A stretch of 7,991 nucleotides of DNA from Candidatus Aenigmatarchaeota archaeon (lineage in GTDB: Archaea; Aenigmatarchaeota; Aenigmatarchaeia; QMZP01; QMZT01). Location of the stretch: positions 1-7,991 of the forward strand of contig DAOWAL010000056.1 in NCBI GenBank assembly GCA_030634615.1, in the 5' to 3' direction. Both the position numbers and the translations under genes were made by a program. Each line of letters starts with the position of its first letter. Positions within the stretch are counted from its first letter, which is position 1. The notes beneath the pieces are model-generated. The model was given only the letters and a program-made list of their open reading frames with translations, made no database searches and had not been told where the DNA came from. Of this stretch, positions 1 to 7,548 are shown in pieces.

Positions 1-229
1 CTATGCCTTTTGATTTTACATATGATATTAACTTGAGAATGTCCGGTCTTATTGCTGCTTCACCGCCAGTGAAGTTTATCTCTTCCGGGTTTTCCGCAAC
101 TGCCCTGTCTATGTCAGCAATTATCTCTTCTGTTGTTTTGTCAAATGTTCTTAATTTATCCCCGACTGAACAAAACAAACAATTATTATTACATGAAAAT
201 CCTGTCACTATTTCTATTTTTCTAACCAT
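1..229 (-). CDS. Radical SAM protein, N-terminal part (cut by window edge)
   Basis: Reading the minus strand from the ATG at 229 gives about 76 residues with no stop before the left edge. The start MVRKIEIVTGFSCNNNCLFC carries the CxxxCxxC motif (C13, C17, C20), which binds the [4Fe-4S] cluster that cleaves S-adenosylmethionine. A TGGEAAIRPD segment follows where most relatives have GGEPT. The spacing and the wording of both motifs match the genes at 237-1205 and 3654-4583, so this is a third paralogue; its substrate is unknown. It starts 7 bases after the stop of the gene at 237-1205, behind a GTGAT ribosome-binding motif and without its own TATA box, so it is probably co-transcribed with that gene. 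The C-terminal two thirds or more lie outside the window. Confidence 0.88.
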   Translation of the reverse strand, partial: MVRKIEIVTGFSCNNNCLFCSVGDKLRTFDKTTEEIIADIDRAVAENPEEINFTGGEAAIRPDILKLISYVKSKGI

Positions 230-232
230 GTT

Positions 233-237
233 ATCAC
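233..237 (-). promoter_or_regulatory. Ribosome-binding site GTGAT for the left-edge radical SAM gene
   Basis: On the minus strand the sequence reads TAGTGATAACATG: the stop codon of the upstream gene overlaps a GTGAT motif three bases before the ATG. GGTGAT can pair with the ATCACC segment near the 3' end of archaeal 16S rRNA, and that pairing normally lies close to the start. The overlap suggests translational coupling to the gene at 237-1205. Confidence 0.5.
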
Positions 238-1205
238 TAAAATTTATACCCCTGTGACATAAAGACGCTTGGGTCTTCGATTACATCCCCTTCAACTGGC
301 TTGAATTCATCAAAACCAAATAACTTCACATACCTTTTCCATGGACCAAGACATAATTTACGGTATTTGCATGTATTGCATGAACCTTTCTGTTCTCTGT
401 GTTTATGCCTGTTTTCCTGGAGTGATATGTCAAAATCCGGACCTATCAAACGTGAGTCCATGCTACCGGCTTCCGCTATTGTAAATTCATATCCCTGCAT
501 TAGACAATGTGGGAATGAGTAAACCCATATTTCCTTTTCTGCGCTTCTTACGACTTTTATCGCTTTATAGACATATGGCGCAACTATGCTCATCTTTGGC
601 GGCATTATATTTTCCTTGTTTGAATAAGCGTGGCCGTCTATTATGGTGTAATTCGTATGTATGCCAACAGGATTGAATTGAAGCAGGAATTCGCATATCT
701 TATCAAGCCTTTTGTAGTTTAGTTTGTTCATAACAAGACTGAATCTCAAATTCTCTGTTCCGAGCTTATTGAGATTTTTAACACCTTCAATAGTCTGATT
801 GAACGATCCTTTTACTCTATTTATGGCATCACCAAGCTCTGGTGAATCTGCATGGAGAGAAATCAAGAACCTGTTTGCCCCGGCTTTTACAATTTTTTCT
901 GCAAAATCAGGATATGAAAACATCCTTCCGTTGCTCTGTATCTCAATTGTCTTAAATCCAAGACTTTTTGAATATTTGACTGCCTTTTCTAAATAATTCA
1001 TTATTGTTGGTTCTCCGCCTGAAAATGATATTGTGTCAGATTTAACTTCTTTACCGTAATCTATGTGTTTTTTTACAGTTTCCCATGACTTAATTGATTT
1101 TTCCGGAAGCTTATGACCGACAGAGCAAAACATGCAATTATTGTTGCATACCCATCCCAGAAGAATTTCTACTTTTCCTATTTCGTATTTGTTATCAGAT
1201 GACAT
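237..1205 (-). CDS. Radical SAM enzyme with C-terminal auxiliary cysteine cluster
   Basis: A 322-residue protein from ATG 1205. An upstream in-frame TTG at 1220 is less likely because the TATA box at 1227-1235 would then lie too close. CNNNCMFC (C20, C24, C27) binds the radical SAM [4Fe-4S] cluster, and SGGEPT (about residues 62-67) is the SAM-binding GGE motif. A C-terminal CNTCKYRKLC (C276, C279, C285) follows, with C234 in a PHCLMQGYE segment. These four cysteines could hold a second Fe-S cluster like the twitch domain of MoaA/SPASM-type enzymes; this is inferred from spacing. The ending GPWKRYVKLFGFDEFKPV is shared with the gene at 3654-4583, as is SNGRMFSY. The substrate is unknown. The gene lies downstream of the SPASM enzyme and upstream of a third paralogue, with which it probably forms a two-gene unit. 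Confidence 0.93.
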   Translation of the reverse strand: MSSDNKYEIGKVEILLGWVCNNNCMFCSVGHKLPEKSIKSWETVKKHIDYGKEVKSDTISFSGGEPTIMNYLEKAVKYSKSLGFKTIEIQSNGRMFSYPDFAEKIVKAGANRFLISLHADSPELGDAINRVKGSFNQTIEGVKNLNKLGTENLRFSLVMNKLNYKRLDKICEFLLQFNPVGIHTNYTIIDGHAYSNKENIMPPKMSIVAPYVYKAIKVVRSAEKEIWVYSFPHCLMQGYEFTIAEAGSMDSRLIGPDFDISLQENRHKHREQKGSCNTCKYRKLCLGPWKRYVKLFGFDEFKPVEGDVIEDPSVFMSQGYKF

Positions 1206-1226
1206 ATAGAATAGACACAAATTAAG

Positions 1227-1235
1227 TAATTTAAA
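1227..1235 (-). promoter_or_regulatory. Putative archaeal box A (TTTAAATTA)
   Basis: TTTAAATTA on the minus strand occupies -30 to -22 relative to ATG 1205. Box A normally sits about 26 bases before the transcription start, so the predicted start falls on or next to the ATG. No ribosome-binding motif precedes the ATG, which fits a leaderless transcript. AT-rich sequence makes chance matches easy, but the same spacing recurs at the neighbouring genes. Confidence 0.5.
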
Positions 1236-1264
1236 ACAATCATTCCATGCCCAAAATATACATT

Positions 1265-2392
1265 TTATGATTTTCCGATAAATCTAAAGTATTTTTCAGG
1301 ATCAAACGGTTCCAGATATTTTTCGTTTTGAACAGAAATATTATCATTTTTCTTAAAATTAGATTTTTTAATAATACTATTAAACAATTTCCAACATTGT
1401 GGATCTGGTGCGAAACAATCGTTGAAATGACCATACGCAACGCATCTTGCGCCACCAAAACATTTTGAAAACAATTCACAGTCAGAACATTTTACAATGT
1501 TTCCTTTGTTTCTGATACTTTCTAATTTTTTGGATGAATACCATATATCAAACAAACTCTTTTCAAGTATATTGCCTACCTTAATCGGTAATCTTCTGCA
1601 TGGAACAACATCACCATTTGGAAGAATTGACAAGCTATCATATCCTGCGGAGCAACCATGTGTATCATATTTTTCGTTTTCAATGAAGAATAAAGAGTCT
1701 GAGCAATGTGTTGATATGTTAATACCATCTTTTGCAAGTTCATTCTTTTTGTTCATCACGAAAGAATAGAACTCTTTTAACTCGTAAGGTTCGAGCATTT
1801 CAACCGTTTCTGTTTTACATACAGGTACAAATCTGCTAATACCAATTGATTTTACTCCAATATCTATCAGAAATTTTAAAAGATTTTCAAAATCCTTATA
1901 ATTTTCTTTATGTACAGTAACGGAAACTCCGACACTAATTTTTTCCTTCATTAAAATTTTAATAGCTTTTACAGCCTTTTTGAACGACCCTTTACCCCTT
2001 ATTTTGTCATTAATATCTTCTGTACCTTCAAGGCTTATCTGAACACCTGATATATTGTAATCCTTGAGTTTTTTTACAATACTCTTTGTTATAAACGAAC
2101 CATTGCTCATTATCACAACAGATGTAAATATTTCCCTGTTTTCATTTATTTTTTCTATTAAATCAAAAAAATCATTTCTCAAAAACGGTTCACCGCCGGT
2201 TATTGACAGTTTCACAGACCGTTTGTTTTTGTCAAGTTCCCATATTTTTATCATTTCTATGTACTGATGTAAAACAGAAATGAGATTATTTAAATCCAGT
2301 TCTTTGAATTCCTTTTCTTTATAGCAGTGTTTACAATTGAAATTGCACCTTTCTGTTATATGCCACTGTAAATGAAAAGATTTTGGTTTCAT
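1265..2392 (-). CDS. Radical SAM/SPASM domain protein
   Basis: A 375-residue protein beginning MKPKSFHLQWHITERCNFNC. The radical SAM motif is C16, C20, C23 (CNFNCKHC) and the GGEP motif is at about 66-69. The second half has the SPASM layout: GCSAG (C247), LPNGDVVPC (C265), CSDC (C302, C305), C311, GGARC (C317), C326 and C333. Eight cysteines are enough for two auxiliary [4Fe-4S] clusters, as in anSME, PqqE and MftC. Characterised SPASM enzymes mostly modify peptides or proteins, but no precursor peptide is recognisable here. A roughly 40-residue lysine- and asparagine-rich tail follows the last cysteine. The ATG at 2392 has a TTAAATAA box at -29 to -22. A weak CTGAT four bases before the ATG could be a ribosome-binding site. 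The gene lies 56 bases downstream of the SGNH gene. Confidence 0.94.
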   Translation of the reverse strand: MKPKSFHLQWHITERCNFNCKHCYKEKEFKELDLNNLISVLHQYIEMIKIWELDKNKRSVKLSITGGEPFLRNDFFDLIEKINENREIFTSVVIMSNGSFITKSIVKKLKDYNISGVQISLEGTEDINDKIRGKGSFKKAVKAIKILMKEKISVGVSVTVHKENYKDFENLLKFLIDIGVKSIGISRFVPVCKTETVEMLEPYELKEFYSFVMNKKNELAKDGINISTHCSDSLFFIENEKYDTHGCSAGYDSLSILPNGDVVPCRRLPIKVGNILEKSLFDIWYSSKKLESIRNKGNIVKCSDCELFSKCFGGARCVAYGHFNDCFAPDPQCWKLFNSIIKKSNFKKNDNISVQNEKYLEPFDPEKYFRFIGKS

Positions 2393-2413
2393 GATTATCA
2401 GATTGTCATAAAA

Positions 2414-2421
2414 TTATTTAA
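2414..2421 (-). promoter_or_regulatory. Putative archaeal box A (TTAAATAA)
   Basis: TTAAATAA on the minus strand lies at -29 to -22 from ATG 2392, inside the 56-base gap after the SGNH gene. The same octamer occurs at nearly the same distance before the SGNH gene itself, which supports a real promoter over chance. It implies that the SPASM gene can be transcribed on its own. Confidence 0.5.
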
Positions 2422-2448
2422 TATAATTTGTGTATATTCTCTATTTCC

Positions 2449-3573
2449 CTACTCGTTACTATTTTGAGTTTCGAATGTTTCGAGTACGGCATCCTTCAGA
2501 ACTTCTGCTGCTATACTATACCCTTCTACGTTGTAATGACAATCATCACCCTCTATGTTTGTGAGTATGGAATGTATATCATCTACGTGATTACACATGT
2601 TGTAAAAAGGTACATCGAGATCATTTGTTATTTTTTCTAATTCACCGTGTAAATCTATACCAGCCGCTAATCCCTGTGCGTTATTTTTTGGATCACCGCA
2701 ATTGTCTTCCTGCGGAGCAGCTGGAGGAAAATTTATGACTATAAACGAGATATCATTGTCGTCTGCTATTTTATCCATCTCACGTATAGAATCAAAACTT
2801 GATTCTACATCATACATTTTATCTGAAAGTATTATGTTTGTTTTGTATGAAAGAAATCTCATAAACGCCGAATTTTTTAATAAAAACCAACTAACACGTT
2901 CATCAATAAATGGAAATGCGGGTACTATTCTATCGCCCAGTTCAAGGAAACGTGTTCCTGAAAGTATATGAAGACCATTTTCATTGAAACCCAATTCTGT
3001 TCTCGTAAGTCCTATATCATTGTCACAGTATTGGAGAATAATCATGTCTGGATTGTATAGCATACCGAGCTCTTTGAGTAAAACAAGCTCCTGATATGTG
3101 TTTATACCACCACGTGTAAATACTAAAATTTCAAATTTGTCTATTCCTTTGACATTGTTCGCTTCGTTATTAAGAAGTCTACCAAGCTGTTTTGTATATG
3201 ACATTGTTTCACATTCTTTATTGTTTAGTCCACCACAAGAAGTAAATGAATCACCTAAAACAGCTATTCTATATACACCACTATCAGCTATTTTACTAGT
3301 ATTGTAATCATTGAATGGAAAATATCTTTCTTTATCCAACATGTTATCATTCACTCTGTAAGAAAGACCATTTTCAGGTTTGATGTATTTCCCCTCTGAA
3401 AAGTAATCAGAATATCTGAAATCTTGAAGGGTCTCCCATACACGTTTTTCATAATTTTCGCTTTCATCGTATAATAATCTACATGAGATTTCAGCAAATG
3501 CAAAAAATATTACAATTGTAACAAGAAGAAGTGATATTTTTTTCAACATGTTTTTTCTTTTTTTTGATATCAT
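2449..3573 (-). CDS. Membrane-anchored SGNH/GDSL-type hydrolase
   Basis: A 374-residue protein. A basic N-terminus (KKRKNMLKK) and a hydrophobic stretch at about 13-27 form a signal anchor that would place the rest outside the cell. Block I is AVLGDSF (catalytic Ser109). A glycine pair at 155-156 fits block II, CDND (Asn185) fits block III, and DDCHYNVEGY near the end supplies the block V pair Asp343 and His346. The serine, asparagine and Asp/His set is therefore complete. SGNH enzymes hydrolyse or transfer ester groups, often acetyl or acyl groups on glycans and lipids; the substrate here is unknown. It could be an acyltransferase accessory rather than a hydrolase. M9 (3549) is an alternative start, but a box A at -28 from ATG 3573 favours the longer form. 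It lies between two radical SAM genes. Confidence 0.88.
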   Translation of the reverse strand: MISKKRKNMLKKISLLLVTIVIFFAFAEISCRLLYDESENYEKRVWETLQDFRYSDYFSEGKYIKPENGLSYRVNDNMLDKERYFPFNDYNTSKIADSGVYRIAVLGDSFTSCGGLNNKECETMSYTKQLGRLLNNEANNVKGIDKFEILVFTRGGINTYQELVLLKELGMLYNPDMIILQYCDNDIGLTRTELGFNENGLHILSGTRFLELGDRIVPAFPFIDERVSWFLLKNSAFMRFLSYKTNIILSDKMYDVESSFDSIREMDKIADDNDISFIVINFPPAAPQEDNCGDPKNNAQGLAAGIDLHGELEKITNDLDVPFYNMCNHVDDIHSILTNIEGDDCHYNVEGYSIAAEVLKDAVLETFETQNSNE

Positions 3574-3593
3574 GGATAAAGTTTACATTAATT

Positions 3594-3601
3594 TTATTTA
3601 A
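3594..3601 (-). promoter_or_regulatory. Putative archaeal box A (TTAAATAA)
   Basis: TTAAATAA on the minus strand at -28 to -21 from ATG 3573, identical to the box before the SPASM gene. The sequence between box and ATG has no ribosome-binding motif, as expected for a leaderless message. The rest of the 80-base gap (3574-3653) holds only AT-rich sequence and an isolated CTGATCAG palindrome. Confidence 0.5.
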
Positions 3602-3653
3602 TGTTTAGTTACATGGAGTTTGCTGATCAGGTTCAATATTATATATTTATTTT

Positions 3654-4583
3654 TTAATAATTTTGAAAATCTCTTATTTTCTTACCCGTCACTGCCTTGA
3701 ATTCACTATTTCCAAATTTTTCAGGGTATTCTTTCCAAGGACCTTCACATATCAAATCAAATTTACATTTTTTACACTGTGGAAATTTCACTTTTCCGGA
3801 TGCTTTTCTGTCACGTTCAAAGTCTTCGACATACAAATCAGAGTAACGTATTTCGGTCGACGGCATGAACCTTTCTGCACAGTATTTCTCATGGCCTTCC
3901 ATAAAGCAGAATGGGTAAGCTTCTACCATTACGCCAACTCCTGCTTTTATTCCTATGTCCAAAGCCCTGTGGATGAATGGTTTTGCATCTGACTTTCTTG
4001 GTACAATGGAATCAAAATTTTTCCCTGCATTTCCTATGGCATGTACAAATGCGAGCTGGAATTGGCTGACACCAAGTGAGACTAAAAGTTCTGCAAGTTC
4101 CGGGAGATATTTGTAATTCAAACTGTTTATGACAGAATTGGTTAGTATGTACTGATCCATTTTTCTTAGATTTTTTACACCTTGTGTGACTTGCCTGAAT
4201 GCTCCAGGAGAGCATGTCAGAGTGTCGTGTATTTTTTCATTATGTCCGTGCAATGCGGGTGAGAATTCATTCACGCCTGCATTTATGGCCTTTTTTACAA
4301 ATTCCATATAAGAGAACATCCTTCCGTTGCTTTGTAATTGTATTGTTGTATAACCCAAATCTTTAGCATATCTTGCAAGTTCCAGAATATCTTTTCTTAT
4401 TGTTGGCTCACCACCTGTGAAAACAATTCCTTCACATCCTGTTTCTATGCCATTTTCCATTTCTTTTTTCAGGTCATCTGTTGGCCTGTCACCAAGATGT
4501 TTTTTATGTGCCTGTACGCAGAAAAGGCAATTATTATTGCATGAAAATCCAACCTTCAGATCCAGTCTTTTAATTAGTGTCAT
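3654..4583 (-). CDS. Radical SAM enzyme, paralogue of the 237-1205 gene
   Basis: A 309-residue protein starting MTLIKRLDLKVGFSCNNNC. C15, C19 and C22 (CNNNCLFC) form the radical SAM cluster motif, and FTGGEPTIRKD (about 55-65) is the SAM-binding GGE region. LQSNGRMFSY (83-92) and GAFRQVTQGVKNL (127-139) are nearly shared with the paralogue. C226 in PFCFMEGHE plus C270, C273 and C279 in CKKCKFDLIC give four candidate ligands for an auxiliary cluster. The protein ends GPWKEYPEKFGNSEFKAV, as in the paralogue. Short stretches match the paralogue even at DNA level (for example catccttccgttgct at 920s and 4310s), which fits duplication. The reaction is unknown. The gene starts 36 bases after the glycosyltransferase-like gene and has its own box A. 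Confidence 0.93.
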   Translation of the reverse strand: MTLIKRLDLKVGFSCNNNCLFCVQAHKKHLGDRPTDDLKKEMENGIETGCEGIVFTGGEPTIRKDILELARYAKDLGYTTIQLQSNGRMFSYMEFVKKAINAGVNEFSPALHGHNEKIHDTLTCSPGAFRQVTQGVKNLRKMDQYILTNSVINSLNYKYLPELAELLVSLGVSQFQLAFVHAIGNAGKNFDSIVPRKSDAKPFIHRALDIGIKAGVGVMVEAYPFCFMEGHEKYCAERFMPSTEIRYSDLYVEDFERDRKASGKVKFPQCKKCKFDLICEGPWKEYPEKFGNSEFKAVTGKKIRDFQNY

Positions 4584-4603
4584 AAGAAAGAATTAAGACT
4601 AAA

Positions 4604-4612
4604 TTTTAATAA
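4604..4612 (-). promoter_or_regulatory. Putative archaeal box A (TTATTAAAA)
   Basis: TTATTAAAA on the minus strand at -29 to -21 from ATG 4583, within the 36-base gap after the membrane-protein gene. The bases before the ATG (TTCTTTCTT) are pyrimidine-rich with no ribosome-binding motif, so a leaderless start is likely. Confidence 0.45.
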
Positions 4613-4619
4613 GGTTGAA

Positions 4620-6185
4620 TTACTTGCATGTAAAATCATAAACTTCAATTGACCTGTAATTTTCCGTCGTGTTTTTCATATCACAATTTTCAAATGTGTT
4701 ATTTTTTAATATTTTTCCAAATGTTAATTCAAAACGAACGGCATTTATTTTCATGAAAACCCCTTCTTTACAGTTATCGGTACTGTCGAATACTTCCTTG
4801 TTTGGTAAAATAAATCTAACAGAATCTTCGAGATTATGTGAAAACGGTTTTTTAGTCTCCTCTACAACTATACATTTATTAATTAGTATTCCTGTTTGAT
4901 ACACTTCTTTATTATAACATGCATCTAAATCATAGAAACTTTCAGATAATAGTATTTGTGCATTTGGATAAATTGTGAGTGATAAGAAAATTATCATTAA
5001 TAATATTTTGATTTTTTGATTATTTTTAGGAACAAGTCTGGAAATAAAATTAATTAAAAACAATATTCCTATTCCATAAAGTATTGCAAGTGGTGGATTT
5101 ATGTTCACTAAGTATAAATCGACATTTACAATCTTTAGTCCCCAGAATCTTCCAAAAAAAAGTAAAGACATTATGACCCAAGTAACAGGTACAAATAATT
5201 TTGGATATTTTTTCAAATAAAACAATGAAAAAAATATTATTATATATAAAATCACTGGATACTGATTGACATTTGTAAATTTATGTGCTATTAATGCCCA
5301 GTTCTCTGGTATATATTTCATCGAGAATGCTTCATTATAATAATCGTTGTCGAAATTTTCTGGTAACTCCTCTGGGGTGTAATTTTTAAATGTTTTATGG
5401 CCATCCATCACATATAGATAAAGCGGTGCTGAAAGTATCAGAAAAAATAATATTGGTTTAACAATTTTTTTAAAATCAATTTTATTTCTCATTAATGTAA
5501 TATAGCATATAGTGAATATTGCTGGTATTATGAAAAAATTTTCAAGTCTTACATAAACAGAAATTATTGATAAAAATGATGTGATTAATAACATGGATTC
5601 TTTTTTTGTTTTCAATGATATTATGAAAAAGAAAACAGAAAATGTGAGAAAAAATGCTGATGTTGTTATAGTGTCACAAAACTGGGAAAAAAATAATGAT
5701 GTTGGAAATATTGTCATAAAAATCATGGAAAACAATGAAGCTGTGTCATCCTTTGTTATAAGATAAGTAATCAAAAAAACTAAAACTACAGTCATTGTAC
5801 TGACCAATATATTAAAATAGATTGTAGAAATGTAGCTTGTTTCAGTGATAGAATAAAAAATGGAGAGTAATATGGGATAACCTGTTGGTTGTGTTGTACT
5901 AAATATACTCATTTCTCCGCCTTTTAACATATCTTTTCCGATAAATGCGGCTTCCCAAAATCGGCTATCGTCACATAACGGTAAATATGTTCTTAGAATA
6001 ACACTTACTAGAAGAATTATGGTAAAAATTATCCATGTGTTTTTCCTTATTTTAGAAAAATGTTTTTTGATATTTTCAAAATTAGAAACTGTTAGAAATG
6101 TGGTCAAAAATAGTGATATCAATACTGGTGTATAATAGATTGCACGTACAAGTACATCCGGTAATACAGAAAGTGATTCTATCAT
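4620..6185 (-). CDS. Multi-pass membrane glycosyltransferase-like protein (GT39/ArnT type)
   Basis: A 521-residue protein with roughly 11-13 hydrophobic segments up to about residue 408, followed by a soluble tail of about 110 residues. After the second helix the loop reads LPLCDDSRFWEAAF, with acidic residues D72 and D73 where GT-C enzymes such as ArnT, PMT and oligosaccharyltransferases have their catalytic or metal-binding Asp in the first external loop. QPTGYPILLSIFY (99-111) matches the proline and tyrosine-proline pattern that follows in ArnT/GT39 proteins. Members transfer a sugar from a polyprenyl-phosphate donor to lipid or protein on the outer membrane face; donor and acceptor are not predictable here. 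The phenylalanine- and isoleucine-rich composition is typical of a membrane protein in an AT-rich genome. It follows the B12-type radical SAM gene by 31 bases and has its own box A. Confidence 0.75.
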   Translation of the reverse strand: MIESLSVLPDVLVRAIYYTPVLISLFLTTFLTVSNFENIKKHFSKIRKNTWIIFTIILLVSVILRTYLPLCDDSRFWEAAFIGKDMLKGGEMSIFSTTQPTGYPILLSIFYSITETSYISTIYFNILVSTMTVVLVFLITYLITKDDTASLFSMIFMTIFPTSLFFSQFCDTITTSAFFLTFSVFFFIISLKTKKESMLLITSFLSIISVYVRLENFFIIPAIFTICYITLMRNKIDFKKIVKPILFFLILSAPLYLYVMDGHKTFKNYTPEELPENFDNDYYNEAFSMKYIPENWALIAHKFTNVNQYPVILYIIIFFSLFYLKKYPKLFVPVTWVIMSLLFFGRFWGLKIVNVDLYLVNINPPLAILYGIGILFLINFISRLVPKNNQKIKILLMIIFLSLTIYPNAQILLSESFYDLDACYNKEVYQTGILINKCIVVEETKKPFSHNLEDSVRFILPNKEVFDSTDNCKEGVFMKINAVRFELTFGKILKNNTFENCDMKNTTENYRSIEVYDFTCK

Positions 6186-6205
6186 GATGATATTGGTTCA
6201 TTCAT

Positions 6206-6214
6206 TTTATTAAA
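6206..6214 (-). promoter_or_regulatory. Putative archaeal box A (TTTAATAAA)
   Basis: TTTAATAAA on the minus strand at -29 to -21 from ATG 6185, just after the TGA of the upstream gene. A GAAA purine stretch directly upstream could serve as the TFB recognition element. An ATG at -19 opens only a seven-codon out-of-frame reading frame and is unlikely to be used. Confidence 0.45.
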
Positions 6215-6216
6215 TT

Positions 6217-7548
6217 TCAAATTTTTAAAACAGTTTTTAGAAGCATGTAGAATGTTTTGTAATCCTTCTTTTTCAATAATACTGCTGGATTGAGTACATT
6301 ATTTAGATAGTAGTAAGCAAACTTTAATTTTGCAGATGAAACTTCTGAAAAATTGTGATAAGAAGACATTTTAAAATTGCTCCATTCTTCTGTACTCTGG
6401 GGAGGTACGAACCCATTTATCACAACATGATCAAAAAGATCTGTACCTGGATATGGTTGATAAAATCCTACATTAACTATATTATTCAATCTTTCAGCTA
6501 ACTTTATTGTTTTTTTAAAATCCTCATTTTTCTCGGTTGGTATGTCGAGCATTAATCCTGCAACAGCTCTTATTTTCAATTCATTGCATATATCGAAAAC
6601 TTTAACTGATTGACCCACAGTTATACCCTTTCTTAAGAAATCGAGTATTCTCTGACTCCCAGACTCAATTCCGAAGAATATATATTCACATCCGTTGTTC
6701 TTGAATTTTTCAATGATTGATCTTTCACTATTATTAACCCTTAATTGACACCCCCACTTAAGATCATTCTTCTTAGCAAGTTCTGAAATTTTAATTGCTC
6801 TTTTAGGATCATTCCCTAAAAAATTGTCTTCGTAATCAAATCTTACAGCTTCTATCTTTGGAGATAATGAAAGAAGATTTTCAAGATTTTCTTCGATAGT
6901 TTTAACAGAATATGGTCTCCATTTTCTTTGATAAAATGATTTGTTATAGCAAAAAGAGCAATTGTATGGGCAACCTCTCGATGTTGGTAATACCATAGAT
7001 TTCATTCCATCTACCCACTCAAAAACATAACTTTTCAAATCTATTATTTCCCACGGCATCAAAGGTAAAGTATCTAGATTTTCACAAATTTCACTCTTCC
7101 CGGTCGATAATATTTTACCTTTCTCCTTGTAAAAAATTCCTTTAACTTTCTCTGGATTTTTAATGTTTTCAATTAAATTGTTGAAGGATAAATCTCCTTC
7201 ACCAACTATCACAAAATCGACATAATCTTCCTTTATTACTTGACGCGGGAGAAGTGACGGATGTGGTCCCCCCCATACAATTTTTGAGTTTGTATTTTCT
7301 CTTGAAAAAGTAGAAAGTTCAATTGGTATTTTAAGAGTTTGTCCAGTCCATCCAGTAAATCCTATGATATCAGGATCTGATTTTTTTATCTGTTTTTTAA
7401 CATCCTCAATTGATGATTTGTTGCAGTCCAAAATTTTAACGTTATGTCCATTTTTATTTGGTAATGCAGCTAACTGTAGTAATCCAATTGGTATTGATGG
7501 AGATTTGCCTGGAAATTTCGTATATGGATTGATAAGCAATATTTCCAT
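6217..7548 (-). CDS. B12-binding-domain radical SAM protein (class B type)
   Basis: A 443-residue protein from ATG 7548 (MEILLINPY). An in-frame ATG at 7575 would add nine residues, but it overlaps the TATA box, and B12-domain proteins normally begin at the first beta strand. Residues 1-125 form the Rossmann-like cobalamin-binding domain, with GGPHPSLLP (93-101) and VGEGD (115-119). The DxHxxG lower-ligand motif is not present; the strand ends LDCNKS. The radical SAM domain follows with CPYNCSFC (C193, C197, C200) and GIESGSQ (293-299). Relatives methylate or rearrange unactivated carbons in lipids, natural products and tetrapyrroles; the substrate here is unknown. GGGTG seven bases before the ATG may act as a ribosome-binding site. 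The gene is divergent from the microprotein genes. Confidence 0.92.
   Translation of the reverse strand: MEILLINPYTKFPGKSPSIPIGLLQLAALPNKNGHNVKILDCNKSSIEDVKKQIKKSDPDIIGFTGWTGQTLKIPIELSTFSRENTNSKIVWGGPHPSLLPRQVIKEDYVDFVIVGEGDLSFNNLIENIKNPEKVKGIFYKEKGKILSTGKSEICENLDTLPLMPWEIIDLKSYVFEWVDGMKSMVLPTSRGCPYNCSFCYNKSFYQRKWRPYSVKTIEENLENLLSLSPKIEAVRFDYEDNFLGNDPKRAIKISELAKKNDLKWGCQLRVNNSERSIIEKFKNNGCEYIFFGIESGSQRILDFLRKGITVGQSVKVFDICNELKIRAVAGLMLDIPTEKNEDFKKTIKLAERLNNIVNVGFYQPYPGTDLFDHVVINGFVPPQSTEEWSNFKMSSYHNFSEVSSAKLKFAYYYLNNVLNPAVLLKKKDYKTFYMLLKTVLKI

Noticed and set aside
3..257. Plus-strand 84-residue open frame at the left edge
   Set aside because: It is antisense to a minus-strand frame with clear radical SAM motifs and shows no recognisable motif of its own.
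1206..1220. TTG start at 1220 for the 237-1205 gene
   Set aside because: It adds only five residues, and the box A at 1227-1235 would lie 7-15 bases from it. The ATG at 1205 fits the spacing seen at the other genes.
3623..3630. CTGATCAG palindrome in the 3574-3653 gap
   Set aside because: It is a single 8-base palindrome with no second copy in a promoter context and too short for a hairpin; expected by chance in 8 kb.
4600..4660. Intrinsic terminators between the minus-strand genes
   Set aside because: No stem-loop with a T-run and no long oligo-T stretch of the archaeal type was seen directly after the stop codons; the T-runs present are of about four bases, common in this AT-rich DNA.
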